Part shown: positions 1 through 8,826 of the stretch, one piece after another | Layout: each line of letters starts with the position of its first letter | Position numbering within the stretch: the stretch's first letter is position 1 | NCBI RefSeq assembly: GCF_000685395.1 | Contig: NZ_AVSQ01000013.1 | Location: forward strand, 80,651-144,650 | Reading direction: 5' to 3' | Length of the DNA: 64,000 nucleotides | From: Candidatus Nitrosotenuis chungbukensis | Lineage (GTDB): Archaea; Thermoproteota; Nitrososphaeria; Nitrososphaerales; Nitrosopumilaceae | Notes under the pieces: generated by a model | What the model saw: the letters and a program-made list of their open reading frames with translations, nothing else | Databases searched by the model: none | Told to the model about the DNA's origin: nothing | Program-made: the position numbers and the translations under genes

Positions 1-2
1 AT

Positions 3-1118
3 CTTTTCGACGCGGCAGGCACTGTTGATATAATGTCTAGGATCAACACAAAGAAAAATTCTGGCGAGCCATGCGTTATTCTGTTTGTTGGAATTAATGG
101 GACTGGAAAAACAACCACTCTTGCAAAACTAGGACATCTTTTAAAGGAAAATAAATTTTCAATAGTTATTGCAGCTGCAGATACGTTTCGAGCAGGTGCA
201 ATAGAACAACTGACAGAACATGCAAACCGGTTGAACCTTAAGATAATTGCGCAAAATTATGGCTCTGATCCTGCGGCAGTTGCACGAGACGCAGTACTGT
301 ATGCCAAATCGCACAAAATTGACTGTGTTTTGATTGACACTGCAGGAAGAATGCAGACAAGCAAAAACCTCATGGATCAAATTGAAAAAATTACCAAGGT
401 GGTAAAACCAGATCTGAAAATCTTTGTAGGTGACTCGTTGGCTGGAAACGACACTGTCAACCAGGCAAGGGAGTTTTATCAGCACGTGCAGTTTGATGGT
501 GCGATACTGACAAAAAGCGATGCCGATGCTCGTGGAGGGGCGGCGTTATCTGTAGTTAAAATCACATCAAAGCCAATCTTGTATGTGGGCGTAGGTCAGG
601 AATATTCGGACCTAAAACCCTTTGATAAGCAGGTATTCCTTGAGGCAGTCTTTGGCAGTGGAGATGACTACAAACCAGAACCAAAACCAGAACCAAAACC
701 AGAACCAAAACCAGAACCAAAACCAGAACCAAAACCAGAACCAAAACCAGAACCAAAACCAGAACCAAAACCAGAACCAAAACCAGAACCAAAACCAGAA
801 CCAAAACCAGAACCAAAACCAGAACCAAAACCAGAACCAAAAAAAGTCTCAGATCCATTCGAAGGAATCAAGGATCAAGACATCTCCACGTATGCTGACT
901 TGTATGATGTCCCGCCACCAGAAAATGACGAAGATGCGTTTACCATGGCCAAAAACATTAGAAACTGGATAGCCAACGGTCGTCCAAAGCCAGGCCAGCC
1001 GCCAAAGAAAGAGTCGGAATCAAAATTATCAGAAGTTGAAGAGCCCAAAGAAAAACAAAAAGAAGATAAAAAAGAAGAGGAACCAAAAAAGAAGCGGCGT
1101 TTTGGTTGGTTCAAATGA
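3..1118 (+). CDS. ftsY: Signal recognition particle receptor FtsY (5'-truncated by the window)
   Basis: This is the SRP-receptor GTPase that docks the SRP-ribosome complex at the membrane next to SecYEG. The frame is open from base 3, so the N domain lies upstream of the window. The G domain shows the P-loop GINGTGKTT (90-116), an ADTFRAGA block, DTAGRM and [10 protein letters not shown]. After the G domain comes a run of Pro-Glu-Pro-Lys units (about 675-842), then an acidic/lysine-rich segment ending in [10 protein letters not shown]. FtsY proteins usually carry extra charged sequence at the N terminus, so a long C-terminal tail is unusual. The stop overlaps argF in an ATGA arrangement. The apparent ATG at 33 lies inside the domain and is not the true start. 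Confidence 0.95.
   Translation, partial: LFDAAGTVDIMSRINTKKNSGEPCVILFVGINGTGKTTTLAKLGHLLKENKFSIVIAAADTFRAGAIEQLTEHANRLNLKIIAQNYGSDPAAVARDAVLYAKSHKIDCVLIDTAGRMQTSKNLMDQIEKITKVVKPDLKIFVGDSLAGNDTVNQAREFYQHVQFDGAILTKSDADARGGAALSVVKITSKPILYVGVGQEYSDLKPFDKQVFLEAVFGSGDDYKPEPKPEPKPEPKPEPKPEPKPEPKPEPKPEPKPEPKPEPKPEPKPEPKPEPKPEPKKVSDPFEGIKDQDISTYADLYDVPPPENDEDAFTMAKNIRNWIANGRPKPGQPPKKESESKLSEVEEPKEKQKEDKKEEEPKKKRRFGWFK
675..842 (+). repeat. 12-bp tandem repeat (14 units) inside ftsY
   Basis: The unit CCAGAACCAAAA is repeated 14 times without interruption and encodes (Pro-Glu-Pro-Lys)n in the FtsY tail. The array is perfect at the DNA level, which suggests recent expansion by slippage. It creates long spurious open frames on the other strand (Leu/Val and Gly/Phe/Ser repeats) that should not be annotated. 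Its length is a multiple of 3, so gain or loss of units keeps the frame. Confidence 0.97.
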
Positions 1119-2020
1119 TAAAATCTAAAGATGTGTTGACACTGGATGAGGTTGATAAGAAAGAGCTAGTGCAGATACTGGACCTTGCGATAAAACTAAA
1201 AAAAGATCTCAAAAAAGGAATTTCAAAACCGCTATTAAAAAATAAAACACTTGCAATGATATTTCAAAAACCGTCAACTCGAACACGCATAAGTTTTGAG
1301 GCAGGGATGTTCCAGCTTGGAGGCCATGCTCTAAATCTTTCCTCACAGGAATTACAGCTATCTCGTGGAGAGACAGTCGAGGACACTGCAAAAACAATCT
1401 CTAGGTATGCAGATGTAATCATGGCACGCGTCTACGAACATTCTACAGTTGAGGCACTGGCAAAAAATTCCAAAGTTCCGGTAATCAACGGTCTATCCAA
1501 CTCATTTCACCCATGCCAAATTCTGGCAGATCTGATGACTATCAAAGAAAAGAAAGGAAAACTCAAGGGACTAAAACTTGCTTGGATTGGCGATGGCAAC
1601 AATGTGTGTAACTCAATGATTTATGGCTGCGCCAAGGCGGAAATTTCCATATCTATTGCAACCCCAAAAGGATTTGAACCAAGTCCCAAAGTAATCCAAA
1701 ACTGCAAAAAATTAATCGATATCGAACTAACTCAGGATCCGCAAAAGGCAGTATTGAACTCTGACGTTGTGGTTACAGACACGTTTGTATCAATTCATGA
1801 CGATCCGAAACGACTCAAAAAATTCTACCCAAAGTATCAGGTCAACTCTTCGCTTATGGCAAAAGCTAACGAAAGCGCCATTTTCATGCACTGTCTTCCA
1901 GCAAAAAGGGGTCAAGAGGTAACTGCCTCTGTAATAGATGGATCACAATCAGTTGTCTGGGATGAGGCAGAAAACAGGCTCCATTCCCAAAAAGCATTAC
2001 TTGCATCTCTTTCTATCTAA
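1115..2020 (+). CDS. argF: Ornithine carbamoyltransferase
   Basis: ArgF transfers carbamoyl from carbamoyl phosphate to ornithine to give citrulline in arginine biosynthesis. The carbamoyl-phosphate loop [11 protein letters not shown], the [12 protein letters not shown] block and the HCLPAKRG motif are all present, and the length (301 residues) is normal for the family. The ATG at 1115 overlaps the ftsY stop (ATGA); a TTG nine bases upstream is also in frame but inside ftsY. Translation is probably coupled to ftsY. The next gene has its own promoter, so argF ends this transcription unit. Confidence 0.95.
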   Translation: MIKSKDVLTLDEVDKKELVQILDLAIKLKKDLKKGISKPLLKNKTLAMIFQKPSTRTRISFEAGMFQLGGHALNLSSQELQLSRGETVEDTAKTISRYADVIMARVYEHSTVEALAKNSKVPVINGLSNSFHPCQILADLMTIKEKKGKLKGLKLAWIGDGNNVCNSMIYGCAKAEISISIATPKGFEPSPKVIQNCKKLIDIELTQDPQKAVLNSDVVVTDTFVSIHDDPKRLKKFYPKYQVNSSLMAKANESAIFMHCLPAKRGQEVTASVIDGSQSVVWDEAENRLHSQKALLASLSI

Positions 2021-2022
2021 CG

Positions 2023-2030
2023 TTTATAAG
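2023..2030 (+). promoter_or_regulatory. TATA box (BoxA) for the uL18 operon
   Basis: TTTATAAG lies three bases after the argF stop and about 30 bases before the uL18 ATG. That spacing fits archaeal BoxA placement and predicts a very short or absent 5' leader. It suggests that the distal spc genes are transcribed independently of ftsY-argF. Confidence 0.75.
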
Positions 2031-2059
2031 AGTAGTTCAAAAATTTCATCAATATCGCA

Positions 2060-2542
2060 ATGGCTTATTCCACCATACTACGACGATTACGTGATGAGAA
2101 GACCAACTATAAGAAGCGTAAGCTAATGCTTATGGGCAGGCGTGATTTTGTCACAATTCAGATTTCTAACGAAAATACTCTAGTTCAAATTCATAAACCA
2201 GAAATGAAAGGAGATCTGGTAATCGCATCTGCTCACTCTAGATTCTTAATACAAAAAGGCTGGAAGGGATCAAGAAAAAACGTCCCAGCAGCATATCTTA
2301 CAGGTTATCTTGCAGGCAAAAAGGCACTCTCAAAGGGAGCCAAAGACGCAATCATGTATAGCGGAACAAGAAAGTATACCCAAAGAATGTCCGCTGCTCT
2401 AAAAGGAGTCATTGATGCTGGTTTGACAATACCTGCCGGCGAAGAATCCCTCCCAAGTGCCGACAGAATAAATGGAGAGCACCTTAAAGTAAAAAACGAT
2501 GTTGCAAAAATCAAATCCACAATTGATAGTGAGGTCAAGTAG
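2060..2542 (+). CDS. rpl18: 50S ribosomal protein L18 (uL18)
   Basis: A 5S rRNA-binding large-subunit protein. It is recognised from the basic N terminus (RRLRDEKTNYKKRKLMLM), the SAHS and AAYLTGYLAGKKAL blocks, a length of 160 residues, and its position before uS5, uL30, uL15 and SecY, the conserved archaeal spc order. The upstream archaeal spc genes (eL32, eL19) are not in the window; here argF precedes uL18, so the operon has been broken in this lineage. The ATG is about 30 bases after a clear TATA box. Confidence 0.95.
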   Translation: MAYSTILRRLRDEKTNYKKRKLMLMGRRDFVTIQISNENTLVQIHKPEMKGDLVIASAHSRFLIQKGWKGSRKNVPAAYLTGYLAGKKALSKGAKDAIMYSGTRKYTQRMSAALKGVIDAGLTIPAGEESLPSADRINGEHLKVKNDVAKIKSTIDSEVK

Positions 2543-2544
2543 AC

Positions 2545-3258
2545 ATGAGTGAAACACAAACTCCAAAATCAGACGCACCTTCTAGTGCGCCAAGATCAGA
2601 TTCTCGCGGATACGGACAAAGGGGAGACAGACCAAGAGGAGACAGACGTGGTGGATTCAAAAAAGAAGAAGAGGTTTGGGTGCCTCGCACAGAGCTTGGC
2701 AAAAAAGTTGCCACTGGCCTCATTACAACAATGGATGAAATTTATGCTAACGGACTTAGAATACAAGAAGCAGGAATAATCAAAAAACTACTGCCTGACC
2801 TGAAAACCGAAGTCATCGACGTCGGCATGGTACAAAAAATGACACCAAACGGCCAAGCAACAAAATTCAAGGCACTTGTTGCGGCAGGAAACGAAAACGG
2901 CTATCTTGGAATTGGCCAAGGAAAATCAAAACAAATGAGAATTGCAATTGAAAAAGCAACAACTAACGCTTACCTCAACGTCAGTCCTGTAAAACTTGGC
3001 TGTGGAAGCTGGGAATGCAGATGCGACAAACCTCACTCCGTCCCATTCAAAGTACGTGGAAAGGGTGGCAGCGTTGTTGTCGAAATTGTACCTGCGCCAA
3101 GAGGATTAGGTTTGGTTGCAGGTGGAAAAATTAGAAATCTTCTCAAACTTGCAGGCCTTAAAGATGCATGGACCACAGCAAAGGGCTCAACTGCCACAAT
3201 GGGTTCTACATCAAAAGCAATACTGGAATGTCTACGACAGACATTTAGTCAGGGTTGA
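2545..3258 (+). CDS. rps5: 30S ribosomal protein S5 (uS5)
   Basis: Small-subunit protein at the mRNA entry/decoding region. The N-terminal ~45 residues form an Arg/Gly/Asp-rich, probably disordered extension. They are followed by the S5 dsRNA-binding fold (KFKALVAAGNENGYLGIGQGK) and the C-terminal S5 fold (VEIVPAPRGLGLVAGG). The ATG follows the uL18 stop by two bases. The cysteine cluster CGSWECRC lies in the loop between the folds, as in archaeal/eukaryotic uS5. Confidence 0.95.
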   Translation: MSETQTPKSDAPSSAPRSDSRGYGQRGDRPRGDRRGGFKKEEEVWVPRTELGKKVATGLITTMDEIYANGLRIQEAGIIKKLLPDLKTEVIDVGMVQKMTPNGQATKFKALVAAGNENGYLGIGQGKSKQMRIAIEKATTNAYLNVSPVKLGCGSWECRCDKPHSVPFKVRGKGGSVVVEIVPAPRGLGLVAGGKIRNLLKLAGLKDAWTTAKGSTATMGSTSKAILECLRQTFSQG

Positions 3259-3263
3259 TAAAA

Positions 3264-3731
3264 ATGGCAAAAGCATACCTCGTAGTCAGAATGAGCGGAC
3301 AAATTAACGTCCCACACTGGGCAAAAACAACACTGCAACTCTTAAAACTAGACAAGAAATTTAGAGCGACAATAATTCCAGCCAAGGACAACACGCTTGG
3401 AATGCTAGACAAAGTCAAACACTATGTATCGTACCAAGAAGCAAATCTTGACATCACGAAAGAACTTCTAAATAAAAAGGGCAGAAAGGAAGGATACAAA
3501 AAAATCACAAACGCAGACTTGGAAAAATCTGGATTTAAAACAATAGATGATCTTGCAGCCTCACTAAACGAAGGTAAAATCTCATTAAACAAAGTAAAAC
3601 CACTCAAACCCTGGTTTGCACTTGCTCCACCAAGAAGCGGCTTTAAACGAAGCACACGAAAAACATATGGTGAAGGCGGCATACTTGGAAAAAACAAAGA
3701 CCTCATCGAGCTTGTCAAGAGAATGATTTAG
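3264..3731 (+). CDS. rpl30: 50S ribosomal protein L30 (uL30)
   Basis: Archaeal/eukaryotic-type uL30 (L7e family) of 155 residues, longer than the ~60-residue bacterial form. It starts MAKAYLVVRMSGQINVP, the typical ferredoxin-like beta strand of the family, and ends with a basic GFKRSTRKTYGEGG segment. The ATG at 3264 is preferred over the in-frame TTG at 3255, which lies inside the end of rps5. It abuts uL15 with no gap. Confidence 0.93.
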   Translation: MAKAYLVVRMSGQINVPHWAKTTLQLLKLDKKFRATIIPAKDNTLGMLDKVKHYVSYQEANLDITKELLNKKGRKEGYKKITNADLEKSGFKTIDDLAASLNEGKISLNKVKPLKPWFALAPPRSGFKRSTRKTYGEGGILGKNKDLIELVKRMI

Positions 3732-4154
3732 ATGGCAACAAGACTACGAAAGACAAGAAAGTTCAGAGGCTCCAGAACTCATGGCTGGGGACAAATAGGA
3801 CAGCACAGAGCAAGTGGTCACAAAGGTGGACTTGGCAAATCAGGACTGCACAAGCACCTGTACAGCACTTTACTGAAATTTGATCCTGATCACTTTGGTC
3901 ACGATTCCACTCATCCACCTCACCCAAACATAATAAAAAAATGGGCTAGTGTAAGAGACCTAGACGATATATTTGCAAAACATGGAAAGCTGGAAGGCAA
4001 CAGAAAGCTAATAGATCTTACCAGTCTGGGATACGACAAACTTCTTGGTGGAGGACAGGTAAAGAATGCCTACTTAGTCAAGGTAGAACAATACACCGCC
4101 TCTGCGGAAGACAAGATCAAAAAAGTCGGGGGAGAGGTGTTAGTCGTTGAGTGA
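3732..4154 (+). CDS. rpl15: 50S ribosomal protein L15 (uL15)
   Basis: Large-subunit protein with the hallmark basic, glycine-rich N terminus (RKFRGSRTHGWGQIGQHRASGHKGGLGKSG) and a C-terminal globular part ending VGGEVLVVE. It has 140 residues, normal for archaea. The start codon directly follows the uL30 stop, and its 3' end overlaps the TTG start of secY by eight bases, consistent with translational coupling. Confidence 0.95.
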   Translation: MATRLRKTRKFRGSRTHGWGQIGQHRASGHKGGLGKSGLHKHLYSTLLKFDPDHFGHDSTHPPHPNIIKKWASVRDLDDIFAKHGKLEGNRKLIDLTSLGYDKLLGGGQVKNAYLVKVEQYTASAEDKIKKVGGEVLVVE

Positions 4155-5574
4155 AGGAACAATCACTGCACTAGTCAAGAAAATAGTGCTAAAATCTGAA
4201 CCCTATCTAGTACAAGTACCAAAACCAAAAAAGAAACTTTCGCTACAGACTAGACTGATTTGGACAGGAATCGCTTTACTAATTTACCAGGTAATGGGCC
4301 AAACTCCACTTTTTGGTGCGACTACCCCGCAATTTGACTTTCTGGCATTTGCCAGAGTAATTTTTGCATCTCAGCAAGGAACCCTGATTGAGCTTGGAAT
4401 AGGACCGATAGTCACCGCAGGACTCTTGATGCAGTTGCTAAAAGGATCAGAAATTCTGAAATTTGACTTTAAGAATCCTGAAGAGAGGGGAGCCTTCCAG
4501 ACAGCGACAAAGATAGTCACTTACATCGTAATCATAGTTGAATCAGTAGTATATGCCATGGCAGTTTATGGCCCAGGAGTCACGCCAGACGTACTTTATG
4601 TGATAACAGGGCAACTAATTGCCGCATCTATACTGATAATGTTCCTTGACGAGCTTGTCCAAAAAGGATGGGGTCTTGGCAGCGGAATCAGTGTTTTCAT
4701 CATGGCAGGAGTTGCACAACAAATAGTGTGGAGTCTCTTTAGCCCAATCCCAGCAGGAGACGGAAGCATGGTTGGGCTCATACCGTACATTGGGCAGTCC
4801 ATCACCAGTGCCAATCTGTCAGATATAATGTTCAGAAGCAATAATCTGCCAAGCCTGCTTAGCATGTCAATGACTGCCGGCATATTGCTGATCCTAGTTT
4901 ACACTCAGGGAATGAAAGTGGAAATACCTATTGTCTCTACAAAATACCGAGGATTCTCCGCTACATATCCGATCAAACTCATGTATGTTTCAAACATTCC
5001 AGTTATTCTTGCATCTGCACTAACTGCAAACGCGGTGTTTATGGGCCAGATGTTGTGGGCTAACTTTAATCCACGAAACAATAATGCACTTTTTAACATA
5101 CTTGGACAATTTGATCCTACCAGTCCCTCTACACCGATAGGCGGAATCATCTACTATATCACGCCTCCAAGAGGATTCACGATTGCAGCCCTTGACCCTA
5201 TACGAGCTCTAGTTTACGTTTTGTTTATGATTGGAATTGTAATCGTGTTTGGAAGACTGTGGGTAGAGCTTGGTGGATTATCTCCAAAGAGCGCAGCAAA
5301 GAACCTGCTTGACGCCGATGTCCAAGTTCCAGGATTTAGAAGATCAAATCAACCAGTTGAGGCACTTCTTAACAAATACATCCCATCTGTAACCATAATC
5401 GGTTCGGCAATACTTGGCGCGCTAGCTGGCGTATCTGATGTTCTTGGAGTGATTGGTGGTGGAGTAGGCATATTGCTGATGGTTGATATCTTGATTAACT
5501 ATTACCAACAATTGATTCGAGAACAAGTCGAAGTTGTCATGCCTCGTCTGGGTGCGTTACTTGGGCGAAAGTAA
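4147..5574 (+). CDS. secY: Preprotein translocase subunit SecY (Sec61 alpha)
   Basis: Central channel of the Sec translocon. The 475-residue protein has about ten hydrophobic spans, the plug-region/TM2 segment after GATTPQFDFLAF, and the conserved cytosolic loops (VEIPIVSTKYRGF; GRLWVELGGLSPKSAAKNLL). Translation probably starts at TTG 4147, overlapping uL15; no good ATG lies before the first membrane span. Its position between uL15 and adenylate kinase is the standard archaeal order. Confidence 0.96.
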   Translation: MSEGTITALVKKIVLKSEPYLVQVPKPKKKLSLQTRLIWTGIALLIYQVMGQTPLFGATTPQFDFLAFARVIFASQQGTLIELGIGPIVTAGLLMQLLKGSEILKFDFKNPEERGAFQTATKIVTYIVIIVESVVYAMAVYGPGVTPDVLYVITGQLIAASILIMFLDELVQKGWGLGSGISVFIMAGVAQQIVWSLFSPIPAGDGSMVGLIPYIGQSITSANLSDIMFRSNNLPSLLSMSMTAGILLILVYTQGMKVEIPIVSTKYRGFSATYPIKLMYVSNIPVILASALTANAVFMGQMLWANFNPRNNNALFNILGQFDPTSPSTPIGGIIYYITPPRGFTIAALDPIRALVYVLFMIGIVIVFGRLWVELGGLSPKSAAKNLLDADVQVPGFRRSNQPVEALLNKYIPSVTIIGSAILGALAGVSDVLGVIGGGVGILLMVDILINYYQQLIREQVEVVMPRLGALLGRK

Positions 5575-6139
5575 AAAAGTCATAATGGTTGGAATTGCAG
5601 GTGTTGGAAAAACAACACTCGTGGCAAAAATTGTTGAACTCTTAAACAGCCGCAAGAAAAGTGTCAGCGTTCACAGCTTTGGAACCGTCATGTTTGAAGA
5701 AGCGAAAAAAATGGGAATTAATGACAGGGACGAGCTAAGAAAATTATCTGTATCAAAGCAAAGAGAACTTCAAACAAAGGCAGCTCAAATAATTGCGGAA
5801 TTTAACGATAATGTGGTAATTATTGATACCCACGCATTCATCTCAACTAAAGAGGGATTTTACCCTGGCCTGCCGTACCACGTCCTTGAGGAGCTAGAAC
5901 CTGCAAACTTTATCTCAGTTTCCGCAAGGCCTGAGGAAATCTATAATCGAAGAATGAAAGATACCACAAGAAACAGGGACATTGTCTCAATAGATAGCAT
6001 AAAAAAGGAGCTGGCAGTCCAAGATGCAATGCTTTCAAGCTGCGCAGTGTTGACTGGCTCCCCAATGAAATCAATCCTAAATACGGAAGGTAACATCGAG
6101 GAGGCAGCCGAAGAGGTAATAAACGCAATAGGATTTTGA
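5561..6139 (+). CDS. adkA: Archaeal adenylate kinase
   Basis: Interconverts ATP+AMP and 2 ADP. The P-loop is GIAGVGKTTLVAK near the N terminus, followed by a NMP-binding region and an ARPEEIYNRRMKDTTRNRD lid-like segment. Starting at TTG 5561, inside the end of secY, gives 192 residues, the usual length of archaeal AdkA. An ATG at 5585 would cut into the first beta strand, and a longer frame from 5534 adds residues with no family support. The secY-adkA linkage is conserved across archaea. Confidence 0.92.
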   Translation: MGESKKVIMVGIAGVGKTTLVAKIVELLNSRKKSVSVHSFGTVMFEEAKKMGINDRDELRKLSVSKQRELQTKAAQIIAEFNDNVVIIDTHAFISTKEGFYPGLPYHVLEELEPANFISVSARPEEIYNRRMKDTTRNRDIVSIDSIKKELAVQDAMLSSCAVLTGSPMKSILNTEGNIEEAAEEVINAIGF

Positions 6140-6141
6140 AC

Positions 6142-6759
6142 ATGGAACCAATCATAATATTACATTTTTTACAGTCAATACTCCTTCAAGGCGATTTGCT
6201 TGGTATACAAAGCGGACCGCTTGGCAGCGCAGACCCAATAGTAAAGGGAATGATTCCAGCAATGTTTGGAATCACTGGAATTGCAATTCTTCTAAATTTG
6301 TTTAATGCCGTAGTGAGAAAAAAACTCGTTGATCAGCAAAAGCTGCAACGAATCATGAGGGAAACAAAGGCATGGCAAAAAGAGCGCATGGCCGCATTTA
6401 GATCAAAGGATGTGGAAAAACAGGCAGAGCTAAACAAGAAATCCTCCTACATGAGCAAGCTCAACCAAGAAATGATGCAAATGAACATGAGGCCAATGAT
6501 GATTACGTTTGTACCGCTGATTCTGGTTTTCTATTTCGTACTTCCTCCCCTGTTTTCATATACTGTGGCAGTGTCGCCAATTTCGCTAAATGTGATTCCT
6601 TATCACTTTTTTGAGCTTACGTGTACTGCTGACAAAATTGATGGAAAAATATGCAACAACGTAAACGATGTTTATTTCTGGGCTTGGTACTTTTTGGCAT
6701 CAATTACATTTAGCGGTATAGTAATGAAACTGACCAAAACTTCAATGGATTTATCGTAA
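6142..6759 (+). CDS. DUF106/EMC3-TMCO1 family membrane insertase-like protein
   Basis: An archaeal member of the Oxa1/YidC superfamily (DUF106), related to EMC3 and TMCO1 and thought to help insert membrane proteins. Visible are an N-terminal hydrophobic span, a second around IPAMFGITGIAILLNLFNAVV, a charged coiled-coil hairpin rich in Lys/Gln/Met (about residues 60-115), then two more spans ending at MKLTKTSMDLS. The Met-rich cytosolic segment (NQEMMQMNMRPMMITF) is typical. Its place directly behind secY-adk fits a role in membrane-protein biogenesis. A TTG at 6136 is an alternative start. Confidence 0.88.
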   Translation: MEPIIILHFLQSILLQGDLLGIQSGPLGSADPIVKGMIPAMFGITGIAILLNLFNAVVRKKLVDQQKLQRIMRETKAWQKERMAAFRSKDVEKQAELNKKSSYMSKLNQEMMQMNMRPMMITFVPLILVFYFVLPPLFSYTVAVSPISLNVIPYHFFELTCTADKIDGKICNNVNDVYFWAWYFLASITFSGIVMKLTKTSMDLS

Positions 6760-6760
6760 C

Positions 6761-7321
6761 TTGATAAAATCAATCGTCATTTCTGGGCCTCCAGCTATTG
6801 GCAAAACCACAGTTTCAAAAGGACTCGCAAAAGAATTTGGCCTGCAAAGCCTAAGTGGCGGCGACGTTCTAAAGGACTTTGCACAAGAACAAGGGTTTCA
6901 AACAGGCGGTGACGACTGGTGGGATACAAAAGACGGAATGAAATTCCTAAACCAAAGAAAGGACAATTATGAATTTGACCGAAAGGTGGACGAAAAATTA
7001 AAGGATATTTTTCTCAAAGGAAACGTGGTAATAACGAGCTATACGCTGCCATGGCTTGTCAAAGACGGAGTAAAAATCTGGCTTGCAGGCTCTCAGGAAA
7101 ACAGTGCAAAACGCATGCAAATTAGGGATAATATGCCGCTTTTAGAAGCGTTGGGCATTGTCAAAAAAAGATATGAAGAAAATAAGAATTTGTACAAAAA
7201 ATTATACGGCTTTGACTTTGGAGATGATTTATCCGTATTTGACATCATAATTGATACTGACGGGCTTGATGCAAGCAAGGTTCTGACAACTGCGATAGAA
7301 AAGGTGCACAAAATATTTTGA
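6761..7321 (+). CDS. cmk: Archaeal cytidylate kinase
   Basis: Phosphorylates CMP/dCMP to the diphosphate. P-loop GPPAIGKTTVSKGLAKEFG followed by the archaeal Cmk SGGDVLKDFAQEQG block, in a protein of 186 residues. TTG at 6761 is the only sensible start, because the P-loop begins at residue 8. It sits one base after the DUF106 stop, and its last bases overlap the TTG of cbf5 in the form TTGA, so the secY-adk-DUF106-cmk-cbf5 genes form one coupled unit. Confidence 0.92.
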   Translation: MIKSIVISGPPAIGKTTVSKGLAKEFGLQSLSGGDVLKDFAQEQGFQTGGDDWWDTKDGMKFLNQRKDNYEFDRKVDEKLKDIFLKGNVVITSYTLPWLVKDGVKIWLAGSQENSAKRMQIRDNMPLLEALGIVKKRYEENKNLYKKLYGFDFGDDLSVFDIIIDTDGLDASKVLTTAIEKVHKIF

Positions 7322-8316
7322 AACTACCTCAACTGCAAAATCTAGTCGTGCTTGACGATGATATAACAAATGATCAATACGGCGTATACTTTAACAAAAG
7401 AACAATCAACGACCTTCTAAACTACGGTCTTATTCTGCTTGACAAGCCACCGGGACCGACAAGCCATGAGACTGTGGCATGGGCAAAAAGAATCCTAAAA
7501 CTTCCAAAGATTGGTCACAGTGGGACGTTGGATCCTCAGGTTTCAGGCATCCTGCCGCTTGGTCTTGGAGAAGCAACAAAGGCATTGGGCGTCTTGTTGC
7601 TTGGACCAAAAGAATACTATGGGCTGGGGAGATTGCACTCTCTTCCAAGCAAAGAAAAACTAGACGCCGTACTAAATCAATTTCACGGGGAAATTTTCCA
7701 AAAGCCACCTCAACGTTCTGCTGTCTTGCGCAAAACTCGAACAAGAACTATCTATGAACTTGAACTGGTGGAACAAAAAGAGCGACTCTTGCTGCTGCGA
7801 GTACTGTGTGAGGCTGGAACTTACATTCGTAAGCTATTCTATGATATTGGTGAAATCCTGGGACCTGGCGCAACCATGGTTGAGCTTCGCCGTTCCCGTG
7901 TACACCAGTTCAACGAATCTAACAAGCTAGTTACCCTACATGAGCTTGCAGATGCATATGCGCAATGGGAAGAAAAAAAGGACGACTCCAAATTATACAA
8001 GATGATTCTCCCCATAGAACTCGCGTTGACTGAAATAAAGTCAGTCGTAATACGTGACTCCGCAGTTGACGCACTGTGTCATGGAGCGCAACTTGCAATA
8101 CCTGGAATTCTCCAGATATCCCCAAATCTTTCAAAAGGTGACCTTGTAGCTGTATATACGCAAAAAGGAGAAGTTGTAGCGCTTGCAGAATCTCTCTTGT
8201 CTGAAACCGAAATCAAGGATGCTACAAAGGGATATGCGTTTACCACAAACAGAATAATCATGGCCCCAAACACCTATCCAAAAAACTGGCGCACAAAGGC
8301 CGTTCGACCAAAGTAG
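7318..8316 (+). CDS. cbf5: tRNA/rRNA pseudouridine synthase Cbf5 (dyskerin homologue)
   Basis: Catalytic subunit of H/ACA RNPs; also modifies tRNA U55. The TruB-type domain contains GLILLDKPPGPTSHETV, the catalytic-Asp motif GHSGTLDPQVSGILP, and the YIRKLFYDIGEILG block. A C-terminal PUA domain runs from about residue 240 (IRDSAVDALCHGAQLAIPGI). 332 residues is normal for archaea. It starts with TTG overlapping the cmk stop. Partners Nop10, Gar1 and L7Ae are not seen in this window. Confidence 0.94.
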   Translation: MKLPQLQNLVVLDDDITNDQYGVYFNKRTINDLLNYGLILLDKPPGPTSHETVAWAKRILKLPKIGHSGTLDPQVSGILPLGLGEATKALGVLLLGPKEYYGLGRLHSLPSKEKLDAVLNQFHGEIFQKPPQRSAVLRKTRTRTIYELELVEQKERLLLLRVLCEAGTYIRKLFYDIGEILGPGATMVELRRSRVHQFNESNKLVTLHELADAYAQWEEKKDDSKLYKMILPIELALTEIKSVVIRDSAVDALCHGAQLAIPGILQISPNLSKGDLVAVYTQKGEVVALAESLLSETEIKDATKGYAFTTNRIIMAPNTYPKNWRTKAVRPK

Positions 8317-8317
8317 C

Positions 8318-8761
8318 ATGTTTCCAAAAGGACTAGTAATTGCAGTCTGCACTGGGGTGGTATCTGCAGCAATGCTTGGCATATATCTGGATCAAATAAG
8401 CTCCAAAAAACAAGGCTTGGAATTTGTTGAAGGCCCCTCACTGTCAGTTATTACGGACAAGCAAAATTATCTTGCCGGAGAAAGCGTACAAATTAGAATC
8501 ATCAATTCCGGGACATACCCCCTGATGTTTTCTGACAATACTACAAAATTGCAAATCAGGGCCCTTGACGGCACTACGATTTTTTCATCAAATATTCAAA
8601 ATTCAAAACTAGATCCAAAACAAGAGTCCGTATTTGTCTGGAACCAAACAAAAAATGACGGTACTGCGGTAATCGGCGGCAGATATGTCGTGGAATCCGG
8701 CACATTTACAGAAAATGAGCAAAAGATTACGGATTCTGTCACCATCAACGTGCTCAAGTAA
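8318..8761 (+). CDS. Membrane-anchored protein with a BsuPI-like/immunoglobulin-fold domain
   Basis: Unknown function. Residues 5-25 form a hydrophobic segment (uncleaved anchor or signal), followed by an all-beta exported domain. SVQIRIINSGTYPLMF and the block SVFVWNQTKNDGTAVIGGRY resemble the intracellular-proteinase-inhibitor (BsuPI) / FlgD-like Ig fold, where a W-x-Q...G...G-x-Y pattern is typical. It begins two bases after cbf5 and is likely cotranscribed with it. The fold call is inference from pattern only. Confidence 0.6.
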   Translation: MFPKGLVIAVCTGVVSAAMLGIYLDQISSKKQGLEFVEGPSLSVITDKQNYLAGESVQIRIINSGTYPLMFSDNTTKLQIRALDGTTIFSSNIQNSKLDPKQESVFVWNQTKNDGTAVIGGRYVVESGTFTENEQKITDSVTINVLK

Positions 8762-8790
8762 CCGTAACTTCCGGGTTTGGCTAGGCAGGA

Positions 8791-8800
8791 AAATTTAAAA
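8791..8800 (+). promoter_or_regulatory. TATA box for inositol-phosphate synthase
   Basis: AAATTTAAAA is centred about 30 bases before the TTG start at 8827, so the transcript is predicted to be leaderless or nearly so. Confidence 0.7.
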
Positions 8801-8826
8801 CAAGTCTATCGACACCCAAAATAGAC

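Noticed and set aside
675..842. Tandem repeat considered as a CRISPR-like array
   Set aside because: Units are only 12 bp, without spacers, and are in frame inside a gene.
562..858. Long open frames across the ftsY repeat on both strands (Leu/Val, Gly/Phe/Ser, Asn/Gln repeats)
   Set aside because: They are by-products of the 12-bp repeat having no stop in several frames; the FtsY frame explains the region.
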